Origin: Streptomyces sp. ERV7
GTDB taxonomy: Bacteria > Actinomycetota > Actinomycetes > Streptomycetales > Streptomycetaceae
Reading direction: 5' to 3'
Assembly: GCF_001653515.1 (NCBI RefSeq)
Contig: NZ_LYOY01000001.1
Span: forward strand, 248,001 to 312,000
DNA length: 64,000 bases
Position numbers and translations under genes: made by a program. A model generated the notes under the pieces. It worked only from the letters and a program-made list of their open reading frames with translations. It was not told where the DNA came from and did no database searches. This document shows, piece by piece, positions 20,333-29,175 of this stretch (the first letter of the stretch is position 1; every line of letters begins with the position of its first letter).

Positions 20333-20417
20333 AGGGCGAGTGCCGGGGCCTGCCGGAGACGGCGGGCCCCCGCGCTCATCCCGCGACGCCCTCCCGCCCC
20401 ACGCACACAAGGGGGGG
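20333..20417 (+). promoter_or_regulatory. Probable CRISPR leader region
   Basis: Eighty-five bases between the thioesterase stop and the first repeat. The well-conserved array end and the repeat polarity put the leader here. The stretch ends in a run of eight G and is not AT-rich, so it is an atypical, very short leader. Array transcription may partly come from the upstream operon. Confidence 0.45.
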
Positions 20418-21540
20418 GTCGTCCCCGCACCCGCGGGGGTAGTTCCCCCCGGAGCAGTGCCCCGAACCGCCGCCGACCGTCGTCCCCGCACCCGCGGGGG
20501 TAGTTCTCGGCTTGGGCTTGCGGACGCCGCCGACGCCCTGTCGTCCCCGCACCCGCGGGGGTAGTTCGCCCGCACCCCCCAGCGCAAGGCCCTCCTGCGG
20601 GTCGTCCCCGCACCCGCGGGGGTAGCTCCCATCCCGAGGCCGAGCACTGGATCGCCGACCTGTCGGCACCCGCGGGGGTGGTTCCTGTTGTTCTCCGGCG
20701 CGATCAGCCCCTCGATTGTCGTCCCCGCACCCGCGGGGGTAGTTCGCCTGACGGCAGTTGGGTCTACACCGAGGCAACGTCGTCCCCGCACCCGCGGGGG
20801 TAGTTCGCTCACGCCCCAGGAGCACGCCGAGCGGGAGAGGTCGTCCCCGCACACGCGGGGGTAGTTCCCGGCGCCACGGACGTGCGCTACACCGACCCCG
20901 GGTCGTCCCCGCACCCGCGGGGGTAGTTCGCAGCTCGCGGAGCTCTACCCGGCCCCGGTGCCGTCGTCCCCGCACCCGCGGGGGTAGTTCGTCGGCGGCC
21001 TGCATACGGTCGAGCGCGGCCGTGTCGTCCCCGCACCCGCGGGGGTAGTTCCTCAGACTCGGACCCGTGGGCAGCGGGGTCGTAGTCGTCCCTGCACCCG
21101 CGGGGGTAGTTCGCCCGCGTCGTCGCGAGCATCGCCGTCTCCATCGTCGTCCCCGCACCCGCAGGGGTAGTTCGAAGATCCCGAATCGAAGGAGACCGTG
21201 ATGGCCGTCGTCCCCGCACCCGCGGGGGTAGTTCCTGGTCGAGTGCGTAGCACTGGCCGTTCTCGGCGTCGTCCCCGCACCCGCGGGGGTAGTTCCTGGC
21301 TGGACTCCGTTTTTATCGGACGGACGACGTCGTCCCCGCACCCGCGGGGGTAGTTCCCTGCGTCGGCATCGCATCCCCTTGTCCGTATTGTCGTCCCCGC
21401 ACCCGCGGGGGTAGTTCGCGGACCCAGCGGTCGAGCCCGCCGTTGTCGTGGTCGTCCCCGCTCCCGCAGGGCTAGTTCAGGCCTTGGGCCAGATACGCCG
21501 TGGTCGAGGGTGGTCGCCCCCTCACCCGCGGGGGTAGTTC
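20418..21540 (+). CRISPR. Type I-E-like CRISPR array, 19 repeats
   Basis: Nineteen copies of a 28-base repeat (begins GTCGTCCCCGCAC, ends CCGCGGGGGTAGTTC) recur every 61 bases from 20418, with 33-34 base spacers. The CCCCGC/GCGGGG stem and the orientation match type I-E repeats such as that of E. coli, so crRNAs read from the plus strand. Repeat starts: 20418, 20479, 20540, 20601, 20662, 20718, 20779, 20840, 20902, 20963, 21024, 21085, 21146, 21207, 21268, 21329, 21390, 21451, 21513. Repeats 4, 8, 12 and 13 have single changes, repeat 5 has a 5-base deletion, and 18-19 are degenerate, marking the old (trailer) end. No cas genes are in the window. Confidence 0.97.
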
Positions 21541-21639
21541 CGTCTACTGCCGCTGCTGTTGAAGGGGCCCACGCAGTCCAGATCCGCCGCCCACAGGGAC
21601 TCGTCGACGGCAACAGACTGGGCGGCAACCGCGGCCTCT

Positions 21640-22115
21640 CCCGCGCGGGGCGGACCATTGTGTCCTGGAGGGACAGATGGGTGCCAACGCTGAGGGAGCG
21701 AAGGTCCACAGTGCCGTTCACGGTGCACCTTTTGACCGTGAATTCCTGGGTGGTACGGGCACTGGACGCGTAAATACCGGGGAGTCGACACAGATCATCC
21801 CGGTCGCGACCCAGCTGGAGCACAAGGACGAGTACCCGATCGTCGATCATCTCGTCGCCGAACATCGCCGAGCCCTTCTTCACTTAGCTCAGGCGCTTCG
21901 AACTGCCCGCCTGATAAGAGCGGTGCCTCGTCGAACCGGCACTGCCGCAGACGGACGGCGCCTTGTACGGCAGCCTCCGACAGATCCAGAACGCCCCGAA
22001 TGCGTACACCGCGCAGCCGTAGGCGGGCCAGATGGCCGAGCTGAGGCGGCTGTGGGAAGAGCAGCAGCCAGCGCACGGCACCCCCGCGCACCACACCCTC
22101 GCAATTCAACGCGCC
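21640..22115 (-). pseudogene. Frameshifted beta-helix (pentapeptide-like) protein remnant
   Basis: Two minus-strand reading frames carry consecutive pieces of one protein. One (about 22115-21875) reads LARLRLRGVRIRGVLDLSEA then AVRLRQCRFDEAPLLSG. The other, in a different frame (about 21790-21640), reads LPGIYASSARTTQEFTVKRC then NGTVDLRSLSVGTHLSLQDT. Both have the repeated L-x-x-A/C-x-L pattern of Streptomyces beta-helical membrane-associated proteins. The frame change and missing ends show the gene is dead. It sits between the CRISPR trailer and the biosynthetic cluster, in a decayed zone. Confidence 0.6.
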
Positions 22116-23055
22116 GGTACGCCTCCCACCTCCGGTACTCACCTCCGTCCCATCCGGCCGGCGGATTATCGTCCTCCAACACTCGCCCCCCTTGACCATG
22201 CCAACGGCACTTGAGCACCTCGTTGTTTCCCACAGCAGAGATTGATCACCCGTGTTCCGGCAACGGCGGAGCGACGGCAGCAAAACGCGCCGCACCCCTC
22301 AGGTAATCCATTGCGGTAAAAGGACGATGCTGCACTAGCGCCCAACCAAGGCGGAGGGAGTAACCGCGTGACACGCGACTGCTGCAGGAACAGAACCGTA
22401 AGGACATGGTCCCTCGCCATAAACCGCGCCTCGATGCCCAGTCGCAAGCAAAGCTCTGAGTGAAGGGTCGGCTGCAGCAGGCCACGCCAACCAACTTGAC
22501 GCCTGACGCCCCATCAGGAAAGTCAGCACTGGGTCAGCATGCGTCCGACCAGACCTGATCGAAGCTGACTAGACGTGCGAACACCGTCACCTGCCCGAGA
22601 CAGCACCTGATCTGGGAAAACGCCCGTCAGAGCGCCAATCGAGCGACCCCGCCCCTTGACTTCACGAAGAACATCATGAATATGAATGTGCCCAGAGCGT
22701 GGATTCGCGGTCCTACCGGCGAGCGTACATTCCCGCGCCGAGGCATGGCGCCGAGCGCGACATCCGCACCCCCGCCGACCAGGGCTCCGGCCACGCGTGG
22801 GCGACGGGCCTCGGAATCGATGCGGCTGCCCCGCAGGACCGACACCATTCCGACTTGAGGCGCGGGAGAAGCCGCTGCACCCCAGTCTTTGCAGCGAAGA
22901 TCAGTAGCCCAAATCAAGGTCCGGCCCGAGTTCGCCACGGCGATCGACGTCACCCCGCTCCATCAGGCAAGCCGCCCCCGTTACCCAGCAATGGGCGATC
23001 ATCACCGTTCACGCTTACTGGTGCGGTACTGGTTCGTAGGGCGGATGCTGAATCT
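22116..23055. other. Decayed intergenic region, no gene seen
   Basis: About 940 bases with no frame showing Streptomyces-like codon use or a recognisable family. Short frames such as that at 22166-22447 on the minus strand look like debris. GC content is lower than in the flanking chromosome. Together with the frameshifted gene on its left and the transposase scrap on its right, it looks like an eroded island edge. Confidence 0.5.
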
Positions 23056-23613
23056 ATGGACAGCAGCGGTGACGCACGCCGTCCAGCCACATACAGGTCC
23101 TTGCGGGCCGGTGTGGTGGCAGCCGTGGCGAGTGCGCTTCTGACGACGACAGCAGCTGCCGCTCATGGCGGTAGCTTGTTGACACACGCCGGTTCCGCAG
23201 TCCGGGTGGCCAGCGCGGGTACCTGGGGCGAGACCCAGACCTATTCCGACGGCCTGGCCATCATCGTCGGCAAACCCCTTCTGTTCCAGCCCACCAGCAC
23301 CGCTGCCAGCCACACGCCCCCGAACCAAGGCGTGAAATGGCGCATCACCGTGACCAACGGTACGCGCGAGACCTTCACGGTCGCTCTGGTCACCGTGTAC
23401 GTGAAACCCGGCACCGACGGGGAACAAGCCGAGGAAGTGTTCGACTCAGCCGGAAACCTCGGCACCCACCTGACCGGTACCGTCCTGCCCGGAGCATCGG
23501 CCACGGCGGTGTACGGGTTCGACGTCCCTCAGGCCAACCTGGGCAAGATCGACCTGGAGGTGACTCCCGACTTCACCCACAACAGTTCCCACTGGGTAGG
23601 CTCCGCCAGATAA
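23056..23613 (+). CDS. Secreted hypothetical protein
   Basis: A 185-residue protein with a signal peptide (RSLRAGVVAAVASALLTTTA, residues about 13-32). The mature domain is rich in beta strands: GLAIIVGKPLLFQPT, KWRITVTNGTRETFTVALVT, then GTVLPGASATAVYGFDVP. This is the immunoglobulin-like layout of DUF4352-type extracellular proteins. ATG at 23056 is the first start near the signal peptide, although the ribosome-binding site is weak. Function unknown. It stands alone, just before a transposase fragment. Confidence 0.65.
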   Translation: MDSSGDARRPATYRSLRAGVVAAVASALLTTTAAAAHGGSLLTHAGSAVRVASAGTWGETQTYSDGLAIIVGKPLLFQPTSTAASHTPPNQGVKWRITVTNGTRETFTVALVTVYVKPGTDGEQAEEVFDSAGNLGTHLTGTVLPGASATAVYGFDVPQANLGKIDLEVTPDFTHNSSHWVGSAR

Positions 23614-23629
23614 GCACAGCGGGGACGCT

Positions 23630-23720
23630 GTGCCCGGACCACTGATCGCGGCCATCATCTACGTGCAGGTCAGCGGCTGCGGCTGGCAGGCTCTGCCGCC
23701 GTGCTTCGGGATGCAACGTC
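23630..23720 (+). pseudogene. IS5-type transposase fragment
   Basis: The frame reads GPLIAAIIYVQVSGCGWQ then ALPPCFGM. This matches the N-terminal DUF4096-type region of IS5-family transposases, whose usual form is a hydrophobic Y-V-x-x-SGC-W-LPP-FG. The rest of the gene is missing. It sits immediately outside the left edge of the biosynthetic cluster and marks past insertion or recombination there. Confidence 0.6.
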
Positions 23721-23743
23721 GCGTTGGCTCGTCATGGCAGTCG

Positions 23744-25495
23744 TCATGCGCCCCTGGCCGCCTCCACCAATGCGGCCATCCTGGCTACTGTGTTCGCTTC
23801 GTCGAAGAGGGCACTGACCGGCAAGTCCACGCCTAGTGTCTTGGCGACTTTGGCCGTGAGCCAAGTCGCGAGGAGGGAATCGCCTCCCGACGCGAGGAAG
23901 TCCTCGTCCTCACCGACCCGTTCCAGGTCGAGGGCCTCACACCACAATGCCGCGATTTCCATGACTACTGTGGAGCGGCGAGGACGAGTATCCCGTCGCG
24001 ACGGCGTGGGATGGTTACCGAATCTCTCTTGAAGGAGTCGGCGCTGCGGCTTTCCCGTGGGGCTCCCCGGCATCTCCGGGAGGATCTCTATACGGCGTGG
24101 AACGGATTCTGCGGGCAAGGTGCTGCTGAGGAAGCCGTGCAGCGCCTCCGCGGTGGTGGCCGCTCCCGCTCGCAAGACCACGGCTACAACGGCGTCCTGG
24201 CCCAGCCTCGGGTGGGGGACAGCGAACGCCAGGGCGCTGTCGATATCCGGGTGAGCGGCGCACGCCGCGTCAATGTCCGGGAGCCATATCTTGCTTCCGC
24301 CCCGGTTGGCGAAGTCGGCGTTCCGGCCCTCGATCCACAGATATCCGTCATCGTCGATCCTGCCGAGGTCCTTGGTATGCAGCCAGCCGTTTTCGAGGAG
24401 GGTGGCGGCCTCTGAAGGATCGCCGAAGTACCCTGAGTAGGCGAGAGGCCCCTTGAGCAGGATCTCCCCTGTCACACCTGGAGCGCAGGGTGCCCCGTCT
24501 TCGTCTCGAACGACCACCTCAAAGCCATGGCGGACGACGCCCACACTGCCGGGCTTACGCAGGCCGGGCGGCAGCGGGGTCGCTGTCACCTGCCCCGTCT
24601 CGGTCATGCCCCAGGCGTTGAGAACCGGCACTCCAAACGTCTCCTCCAGACGTGCCCAGAGCGTGGCGGACATCGGAGCCGAGGCTGTCCGCAGGAACCG
24701 CAGCCCGGCGCTGGAGGTCGATTCCTGTTCGGACTTGACAGCATCGAGCAGCATCGCATGCACGGTGGGTGCACAGGTGAGCCACGTCGGCGCCGCCTCA
24801 GCCAGCCACGTCACCACATGTTCCATGTCGGCTGGTCCGGGACACATCACCTGCCCCCCCACATAGATGGATGCGAGCACCGCTCCGTTGAGCCCGTGGT
24901 TATGGAAGAGGGGCATCAGGTTAAGAGTGCGGTCGGATTCGGTGAGTCCGAATTCGTGGACGACTCTGCACGCGCACTCCAGCCACTGGCGGTGGGTGAA
25001 AGCGACCAGCCGCGGCCCCGCGGCGGTTCCCGAGGTGCCCATGAGCAGAGCAAGGTCATCAGCGGCTGGCCGCTGTTTGTCGGACGTGTCGGCTGGCTCC
25101 GTAGGGAGGCGGCCGAGTACCAGTTGGCGTTGTGGGCCGTTTGTCCAGCCGCTGGCAGCGGCCGTGGGCAGGAACACGGCAGCCGGGCGTGCTTTCGCTG
25201 CGATCGCTGCTCTCTCGGAGGCGGTGGCGTCCGGGTTCACCGGGACAGCCACTCCTGCCGTCATCGCCGCGAGTACCGCTACGACCGATTCCGGTGTGTT
25301 GGCCATCGGGACCAGAATCCGCTGGCCGGACCCGAGCGCTGCTGTCAACTGCCGTGCAGCCTGCCGGACTTGTGCTGCGAGTTCCTGGTAGGAAACCCGT
25401 CCGCCCGCAGGGGTGCTGAGGGCCGTTGCCGTTCCGCGCTCGGCTGCTTGTTCATCCAGCACTTGGGCAATAGTGGCCCACGAGGGATCTGCCAT
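23744..25495 (-). CDS. Acyl-AMP ligase-carrier protein didomain (A-T)
   Basis: A 583-residue protein with an adenylation domain (residues about 1-490) and a carrier domain (about 505-580). The A domain resembles acyl-CoA/AMP ligases: LMGTSGTAAGPRLVAFTHRQ is a weak form of the nucleotide loop, NAWGMTETGQVTA, GWLHTKDLGRIDDDGYLWIE, GRNADFANRGGSKIW, and a C-terminal lysine in SPTGKPQRR. The carrier serine is in FLASGGDSLLATW. It probably loads an acid starter onto itself rather than a standard amino acid, since no clear amino-acid code can be read. ATG at 25495 is the first reasonable start. It is the last gene of a minus-strand operon with CitE-like, SDR and phosphatase genes. Confidence 0.88.
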   Translation of the reverse strand: MADPSWATIAQVLDEQAAERGTATALSTPAGGRVSYQELAAQVRQAARQLTAALGSGQRILVPMANTPESVVAVLAAMTAGVAVPVNPDATASERAAIAAKARPAAVFLPTAAASGWTNGPQRQLVLGRLPTEPADTSDKQRPAADDLALLMGTSGTAAGPRLVAFTHRQWLECACRVVHEFGLTESDRTLNLMPLFHNHGLNGAVLASIYVGGQVMCPGPADMEHVVTWLAEAAPTWLTCAPTVHAMLLDAVKSEQESTSSAGLRFLRTASAPMSATLWARLEETFGVPVLNAWGMTETGQVTATPLPPGLRKPGSVGVVRHGFEVVVRDEDGAPCAPGVTGEILLKGPLAYSGYFGDPSEAATLLENGWLHTKDLGRIDDDGYLWIEGRNADFANRGGSKIWLPDIDAACAAHPDIDSALAFAVPHPRLGQDAVVAVVLRAGAATTAEALHGFLSSTLPAESVPRRIEILPEMPGSPTGKPQRRLLQERFGNHPTPSRRDTRPRRSTVVMEIAALWCEALDLERVGEDEDFLASGGDSLLATWLTAKVAKTLGVDLPVSALFDEANTVARMAALVEAARGA

Positions 25496-25572
25496 GCGTA
25501 CATCTGCCTGTCGTGTCGTCGGATGCGAATCGTCAGCAGTTGGGGTCTGCGTTCCTCGCTGCCCCAAGAGGC

Positions 25573-26511
25573 TCAGCGCCCGCCGGTATCCCTCATAGAT
25601 GCGCCGGACTGCTGAGCTTGGGGGGTCGTCTTGGCTGGGGCACTGGCGAGCGTCCGCTGAGCCACTCGCAGTGAGGCGATGTCCACCATGCTGCCGTCGA
25701 CCACGGCGGCGCCGCGCCCCCGCTGGGCGGCCTCGTCGTAGGATTCGAGCGTGGATACCGCGCGTCGCAGCGCGGACTGGGTGGGGGTGAAAGCCTCGTT
25801 GAGGATTTCCACTTGAGCAGGGTGGATGGCCCACTTGCCATCGAAGCCCATGGCGAAGCGGTCGGTGGCCAGGGCGCGCAGCCCCTCGGCGTCGTGGAGC
25901 GGGGGGTGGGGCCCGTCGATGAGGGCGAGGCCCAGCGCGCGTGCGGCCAGGAGTGGCAGGAGGGCGGTGGTGTCGCGGAACGCCGCAGGTACCCGGTCAT
26001 CGAAGTGCAGGTCGGCGGCGAGGTCGAAGCCAGTGGCCGAGTAGCCGACGGAGAATACGCGCGTGCTCGCCGCCAGTAGGCTCCTCGCGTCCAGCAGTCC
26101 TGTGGCGCTTTCGATGCAGGGTTCGACGAGGATTTGGTGGTTGGTGCTGGCTTCCCGTTCGATCTGCTGGAGGATCCAGCCGACGGCGGCGACCTGCTCT
26201 GCCGACTCTGCTTTGGGCAGCACTATGTAGTCGATGTGTTCGCCGGCGGTGCCGAGGACGTCGATCAGATCGCGGTAGCACCAGGGGCTTGTCCAGTCGT
26301 TGATGCGCAGGCCGAGGGCTTGGGTTGGTTTCCGGTTCGGCGCCATTTCGATGGCGCGTCGGCGGGCCTCGGCCTTCCCCGTGTCGGGGACCGAGTCCTC
26401 CAAGTCGAACACGACGGCGTCAGCATCGCTGTCTAGTCCTCGCTTCATCATCTCGAAATTGGTGCAGGGCGTGATGAAAATCGAGCGTCGCGGCTGTTTC
26501 CGAAGGTCCAT
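25573..26511 (-). CDS. HpcH/HpaI aldolase/citrate lyase family protein (CitE-like)
   Basis: A 312-residue TIM-barrel lyase of the CitE / malyl-CoA lyase family, which makes or breaks C-C bonds next to a CoA thioester, usually with Mg. Family blocks: SIFITPCTNFEMMKRGL, DAVVFDLEDSVPDTGKAEAR (metal and acid residues), LGLRINDWTS, IDYIVLPKAES, LVEPCIESATGLLDA and GFDGKWAIHPAQVEILNEAF. It lies directly upstream of the A-T protein, suggesting it builds the acid the A-T protein loads. A malate-, citramalate- or hydroxy-acid-like starter is possible but unproven. Confidence 0.9.
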   Translation of the reverse strand: MDLRKQPRRSIFITPCTNFEMMKRGLDSDADAVVFDLEDSVPDTGKAEARRRAIEMAPNRKPTQALGLRINDWTSPWCYRDLIDVLGTAGEHIDYIVLPKAESAEQVAAVGWILQQIEREASTNHQILVEPCIESATGLLDARSLLAASTRVFSVGYSATGFDLAADLHFDDRVPAAFRDTTALLPLLAARALGLALIDGPHPPLHDAEGLRALATDRFAMGFDGKWAIHPAQVEILNEAFTPTQSALRRAVSTLESYDEAAQRGRGAAVVDGSMVDIASLRVAQRTLASAPAKTTPQAQQSGASMRDTGGR

Positions 26512-26562
26512 AGGGTGTACTCCCGGTGACGGAGATTCGTGTGATCGTCTTGCTCGTTGCTG

Positions 26563-27381
26563 TCAGCCGGAGAGGCGGGCACTGATGTCCCACAGCCGGG
26601 CGGCGGTGTGCGGATCGCGGGCCGCCTGCCCTGTCTCCGCCGGACGGCGGTCCACGTAGTAGTCGGCCGTCGGTTCGGCGCCCTCTGGGTCGGTCGCCAA
26701 CCAGACCAGCGTTGTGGCACCTTCCTCGGGTTTTTTCATGATCAGCCGTTCGAACGGCTTGATGAGGCGCACGAACGGCGCGTCCCGGTTGAGGTCGGTG
26801 CTGATGGAGCCGGGGTGGAAGGACGAGGCTGGCAGCCCGAGCTGCTTGCGGAGCTCCGTGGTGAACAGGACGTTGGCGAGCTTCGACCGACGATACGACA
26901 GGGCTGACGTCCACTGGGTGTCCATGTTGAGGTCGTCGAGGTCGAGCCGACCGGCCGCATGCTCGTCCGATGACGTGTTGACGACACGTCCGCCGTTGGC
27001 ACGGAGCCGCTCGGCCAGCAGCCCGGTCAGCAGGAAATGGGCCAAATGGTTGACAGCAAAGCCCAGTTCGAAGCCGTCCTCTGAAAAACGCCGCCGCGGA
27101 GGCTGCACCGCAGCGTTGTTCACCAGAACGTCCAGCCGCCCGGCGCGCAGCAGGATGGTCTCCGCCAGGGACCGCACACTGTGCAGGCTCGAAAGGTCGG
27201 CTGGGATGGGGTTAGGCACCTTGGCGCCGGCAGGCGCCACGGAGAGCAGGCGGCGGTGAACGGCCGTCAGTTTTTCCGGAGAGCGTCCGGTGATGAAGAC
27301 CTGATGGCCTTCTTTGGTCAGCCGGACGGCGGCGGCGGCGCCGATGCCTGCACTGGATCCGGTGATGAGTATGGTTGCCAC
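26563..27381 (-). CDS. Short-chain dehydrogenase/reductase
   Basis: A 272-residue NAD(P)-dependent oxidoreductase. Cofactor motif TGSSAGIG at residues 7-14, structural NNAAVQPP, and active-site YRRSK (Tyr/Lys) at about residue 164 with an upstream serine in VVNTSSDEHAAG. The NHLAHFLLTGLL helix is typical of retinol-dehydrogenase-like SDRs. GTG at 27381 lies three bases after the phosphatase stop, with AAAGG inside that gene's end. Its substrate, a hydroxyl on either the starter acid or the cyclitol, is unknown. Confidence 0.9.
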   Translation of the reverse strand: MATILITGSSAGIGAAAAVRLTKEGHQVFITGRSPEKLTAVHRRLLSVAPAGAKVPNPIPADLSSLHSVRSLAETILLRAGRLDVLVNNAAVQPPRRRFSEDGFELGFAVNHLAHFLLTGLLAERLRANGGRVVNTSSDEHAAGRLDLDDLNMDTQWTSALSYRRSKLANVLFTTELRKQLGLPASSFHPGSISTDLNRDAPFVRLIKPFERLIMKKPEEGATTLVWLATDPEGAEPTADYYVDRRPAETGQAARDPHTAARLWDISARLSG

Positions 27382-27384
27382 GGG

Positions 27385-28200
27385 TCAGCCTTTCTGGAGG
27401 GGCCGGAGGAGCTTCAGCAGTTCTTCTTGGAGGTGTGCGTTGCTGTAGAGGCCCCAGCCCAGGTCGTAGCGGGCTCCGCCGTGGGGGTCGTGGAAGGCGC
27501 CGCCCGCTTCGGTGACGAGCAGCGTGGCGGGGGCTTGATCCCAGGCGTCGCCGCCTTCGTCCAGCACCGCGTCGATACGCCCTTCCAGTAGAGCGACCAC
27601 GACCGACACCTCGTCCTCGGCCCAGGTGGCCTCGCGGCGCAGGGCTTCGGCGGACGTTGAACCGGGCGGGACCAGTCCGCCGATCCTCGCTTCAACGAGG
27701 CGGCTCACCGTGGACGTCCGCAGACGGCAGCGGGACTGCCAGGGGTCAGTGAGACGGCTTCGGTAGGCTCCGTGTCCCCGAACCGCCCACCAGCACGCGT
27801 CCTCAGTGGGGCGGGTGAGCACAGCCATTTGCAGTGTGCCGTGGTCATCCAAGGCGATGTGCGTGCCCCAGGAGCGAACACCCGCCAGGAACGAGGTGGT
27901 GCCGTCGATTGGGTCGATGACCCATTGACGGGGGCTCCCGGACTGAATTCCGGTGCTTTCCTCGGTCAGTACGGAATCGGTCGGCCTCGCACGGGAAATA
28001 GTGTCGAGGATTTGGCGTTCCACTGCATGGTCCGCTTCCGTGACCAGGCTGCTGTCCGCCTTCGCCCACTTCCGCACGTCGCAGCCGAAATATGACATTG
28101 CTGTTTTGGCGGCCGTCTGCGCGAGGTGCAGCGTCAGCATAAGATCCGGGTGACTGCGGAGAAGCGCATCGTCTTGGTCGTAGTACACGGCTTGTGTCAT
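27385..28200 (-). CDS. Inositol monophosphatase-family phosphatase (StrO-like role)
   Basis: A 271-residue Mg-dependent phosphatase. Metal-binding motifs are present: LTEESTG (Glu-Glu), VIDPIDGTTSF (D-x-I-D-G-T) and a C-terminal GGDAWDQAPATLLVTEAGG (WD motif). The family includes inositol-1-phosphatase, histidinol phosphatase and StrO of the streptidine pathway, which removes a phosphate from the guanidinylated cyclitol. With a StrB1-like amidinotransferase and APH-fold kinases in the same cluster, a dephosphorylation step on the aminocyclitol is the best inference. First gene of the minus-strand operon; GGAAGG precedes ATG 28200. Confidence 0.88.
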   Translation of the reverse strand: MTQAVYYDQDDALLRSHPDLMLTLHLAQTAAKTAMSYFGCDVRKWAKADSSLVTEADHAVERQILDTISRARPTDSVLTEESTGIQSGSPRQWVIDPIDGTTSFLAGVRSWGTHIALDDHGTLQMAVLTRPTEDACWWAVRGHGAYRSRLTDPWQSRCRLRTSTVSRLVEARIGGLVPPGSTSAEALRREATWAEDEVSVVVALLEGRIDAVLDEGGDAWDQAPATLLVTEAGGAFHDPHGGARYDLGWGLYSNAHLQEELLKLLRPLQKG

Positions 28201-28275
28201 AGTTACCTTCCCGTTGGATCACAGATTTCGACGGCGCGACGCATTTTCCTATTCAACTCTTGACGAGGGGGACTC

Positions 28276-29175
28276 ATGCTGCTGCCACCGCACGGACTGG
28301 ACGAGGCCGGGCTTATGTTGATGCTTAATGAACAATTTGACATATCGGGCGGGGCACTTGAATTCCAGCCTCTCGGCGAGGACAGCTGGTCATACCGGCT
28401 GGATGACCTCTGGGTCAGCGTGCGCAGGGATCTGCGGGGCCATGCTCCCGCTTCCTATGAGGCTGCCCGACTGTTGGCGGATGCCGGTCTCAACTGCGTC
28501 CTGGCCCCGTTGGCGGGTGCCGACGGAGGAGTCTCTCACCGTGTGGGAGACTTTCCCGTCGTGGTTTTCCCGTATGTCTCCGGCATGCCTCTGGACACTG
28601 CAACGCTCAGCAAGAGCGACCTTGACACGGTGATCGGGCTGATGCGTTCGATCCACCGGGTGGACATCTCTCGGGATCTGCCCGCCGAGGACTATGGCCT
28701 GTCTTTCGAGTCCGACCTGTTTGATGCGCTGACGGTGGCCGAGGGAAAGGCTCCCGACACCGGCCCATATGGGGCTCGCGCGCATGCGCTTCTCCGCCGC
28801 CACTACACAGCTGTGACAGCGACGTATGAGGAGCTCACCGGAGTGGGCCGTCGGTGCGCCGAGTCCGACGTGCCGTTGGTGATTACGCATGGCGAACCAG
28901 GCGCCCCCAACATTCTCCGGACGGCGGATTCCTTTCTGTTTGCTGACTGGGGTGAGGCAATGTGGGGGCCTGCCGAGCGGGACTGGTTTCACTTCGCACG
29001 GACGCTGGGGCGCGCGCCGAGCTGCCGTCCAGATTTTCTGCGCTTCTATGAAATGCGGTGGCGCCTGAATGAGATAGCTGAATACGCCGCCATTTTCTTC
29101 GCCGAACACGCTGACGACAGGGAGATGAAGGCCATGTGGCGCAGGATGGTCAATTATCTTCCGGAAGGTCATTGA
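28276..29175 (+). CDS. APH-fold phosphotransferase (aminocyclitol kinase or resistance)
   Basis: A 299-residue member of the aminoglycoside phosphotransferase / choline kinase fold. The catalytic loop is ITHGEPGAPNIL (HGE in place of HGD, with the conserved Asn), followed by the Mg-binding FADWGEAMWGP. Two roles fit: phosphorylating the aminocyclitol before amidino transfer (as StrN does in streptomycin biosynthesis) or self-resistance. It is divergent from the phosphatase gene across 75 bases and its 3-prime end overlaps the convergent thioesterase-like gene by 7 bases. GC is lower than in the flanking chromosome. Confidence 0.85.
   Translation: MLLPPHGLDEAGLMLMLNEQFDISGGALEFQPLGEDSWSYRLDDLWVSVRRDLRGHAPASYEAARLLADAGLNCVLAPLAGADGGVSHRVGDFPVVVFPYVSGMPLDTATLSKSDLDTVIGLMRSIHRVDISRDLPAEDYGLSFESDLFDALTVAEGKAPDTGPYGARAHALLRRHYTAVTATYEELTGVGRRCAESDVPLVITHGEPGAPNILRTADSFLFADWGEAMWGPAERDWFHFARTLGRAPSCRPDFLRFYEMRWRLNEIAEYAAIFFAEHADDREMKAMWRRMVNYLPEGH

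Noticed and set aside
20376..21374. Long minus-strand frames across the CRISPR array with recurring PPRVRGR and TTPAGAGTT motifs
   Set aside because: They are translations of the CRISPR repeat in reverse; the motif period matches the 61-base repeat unit.
22627..22953. 108-residue minus-strand frame in the decayed region
   Set aside because: No recognisable family and no plausible start; treated as debris.
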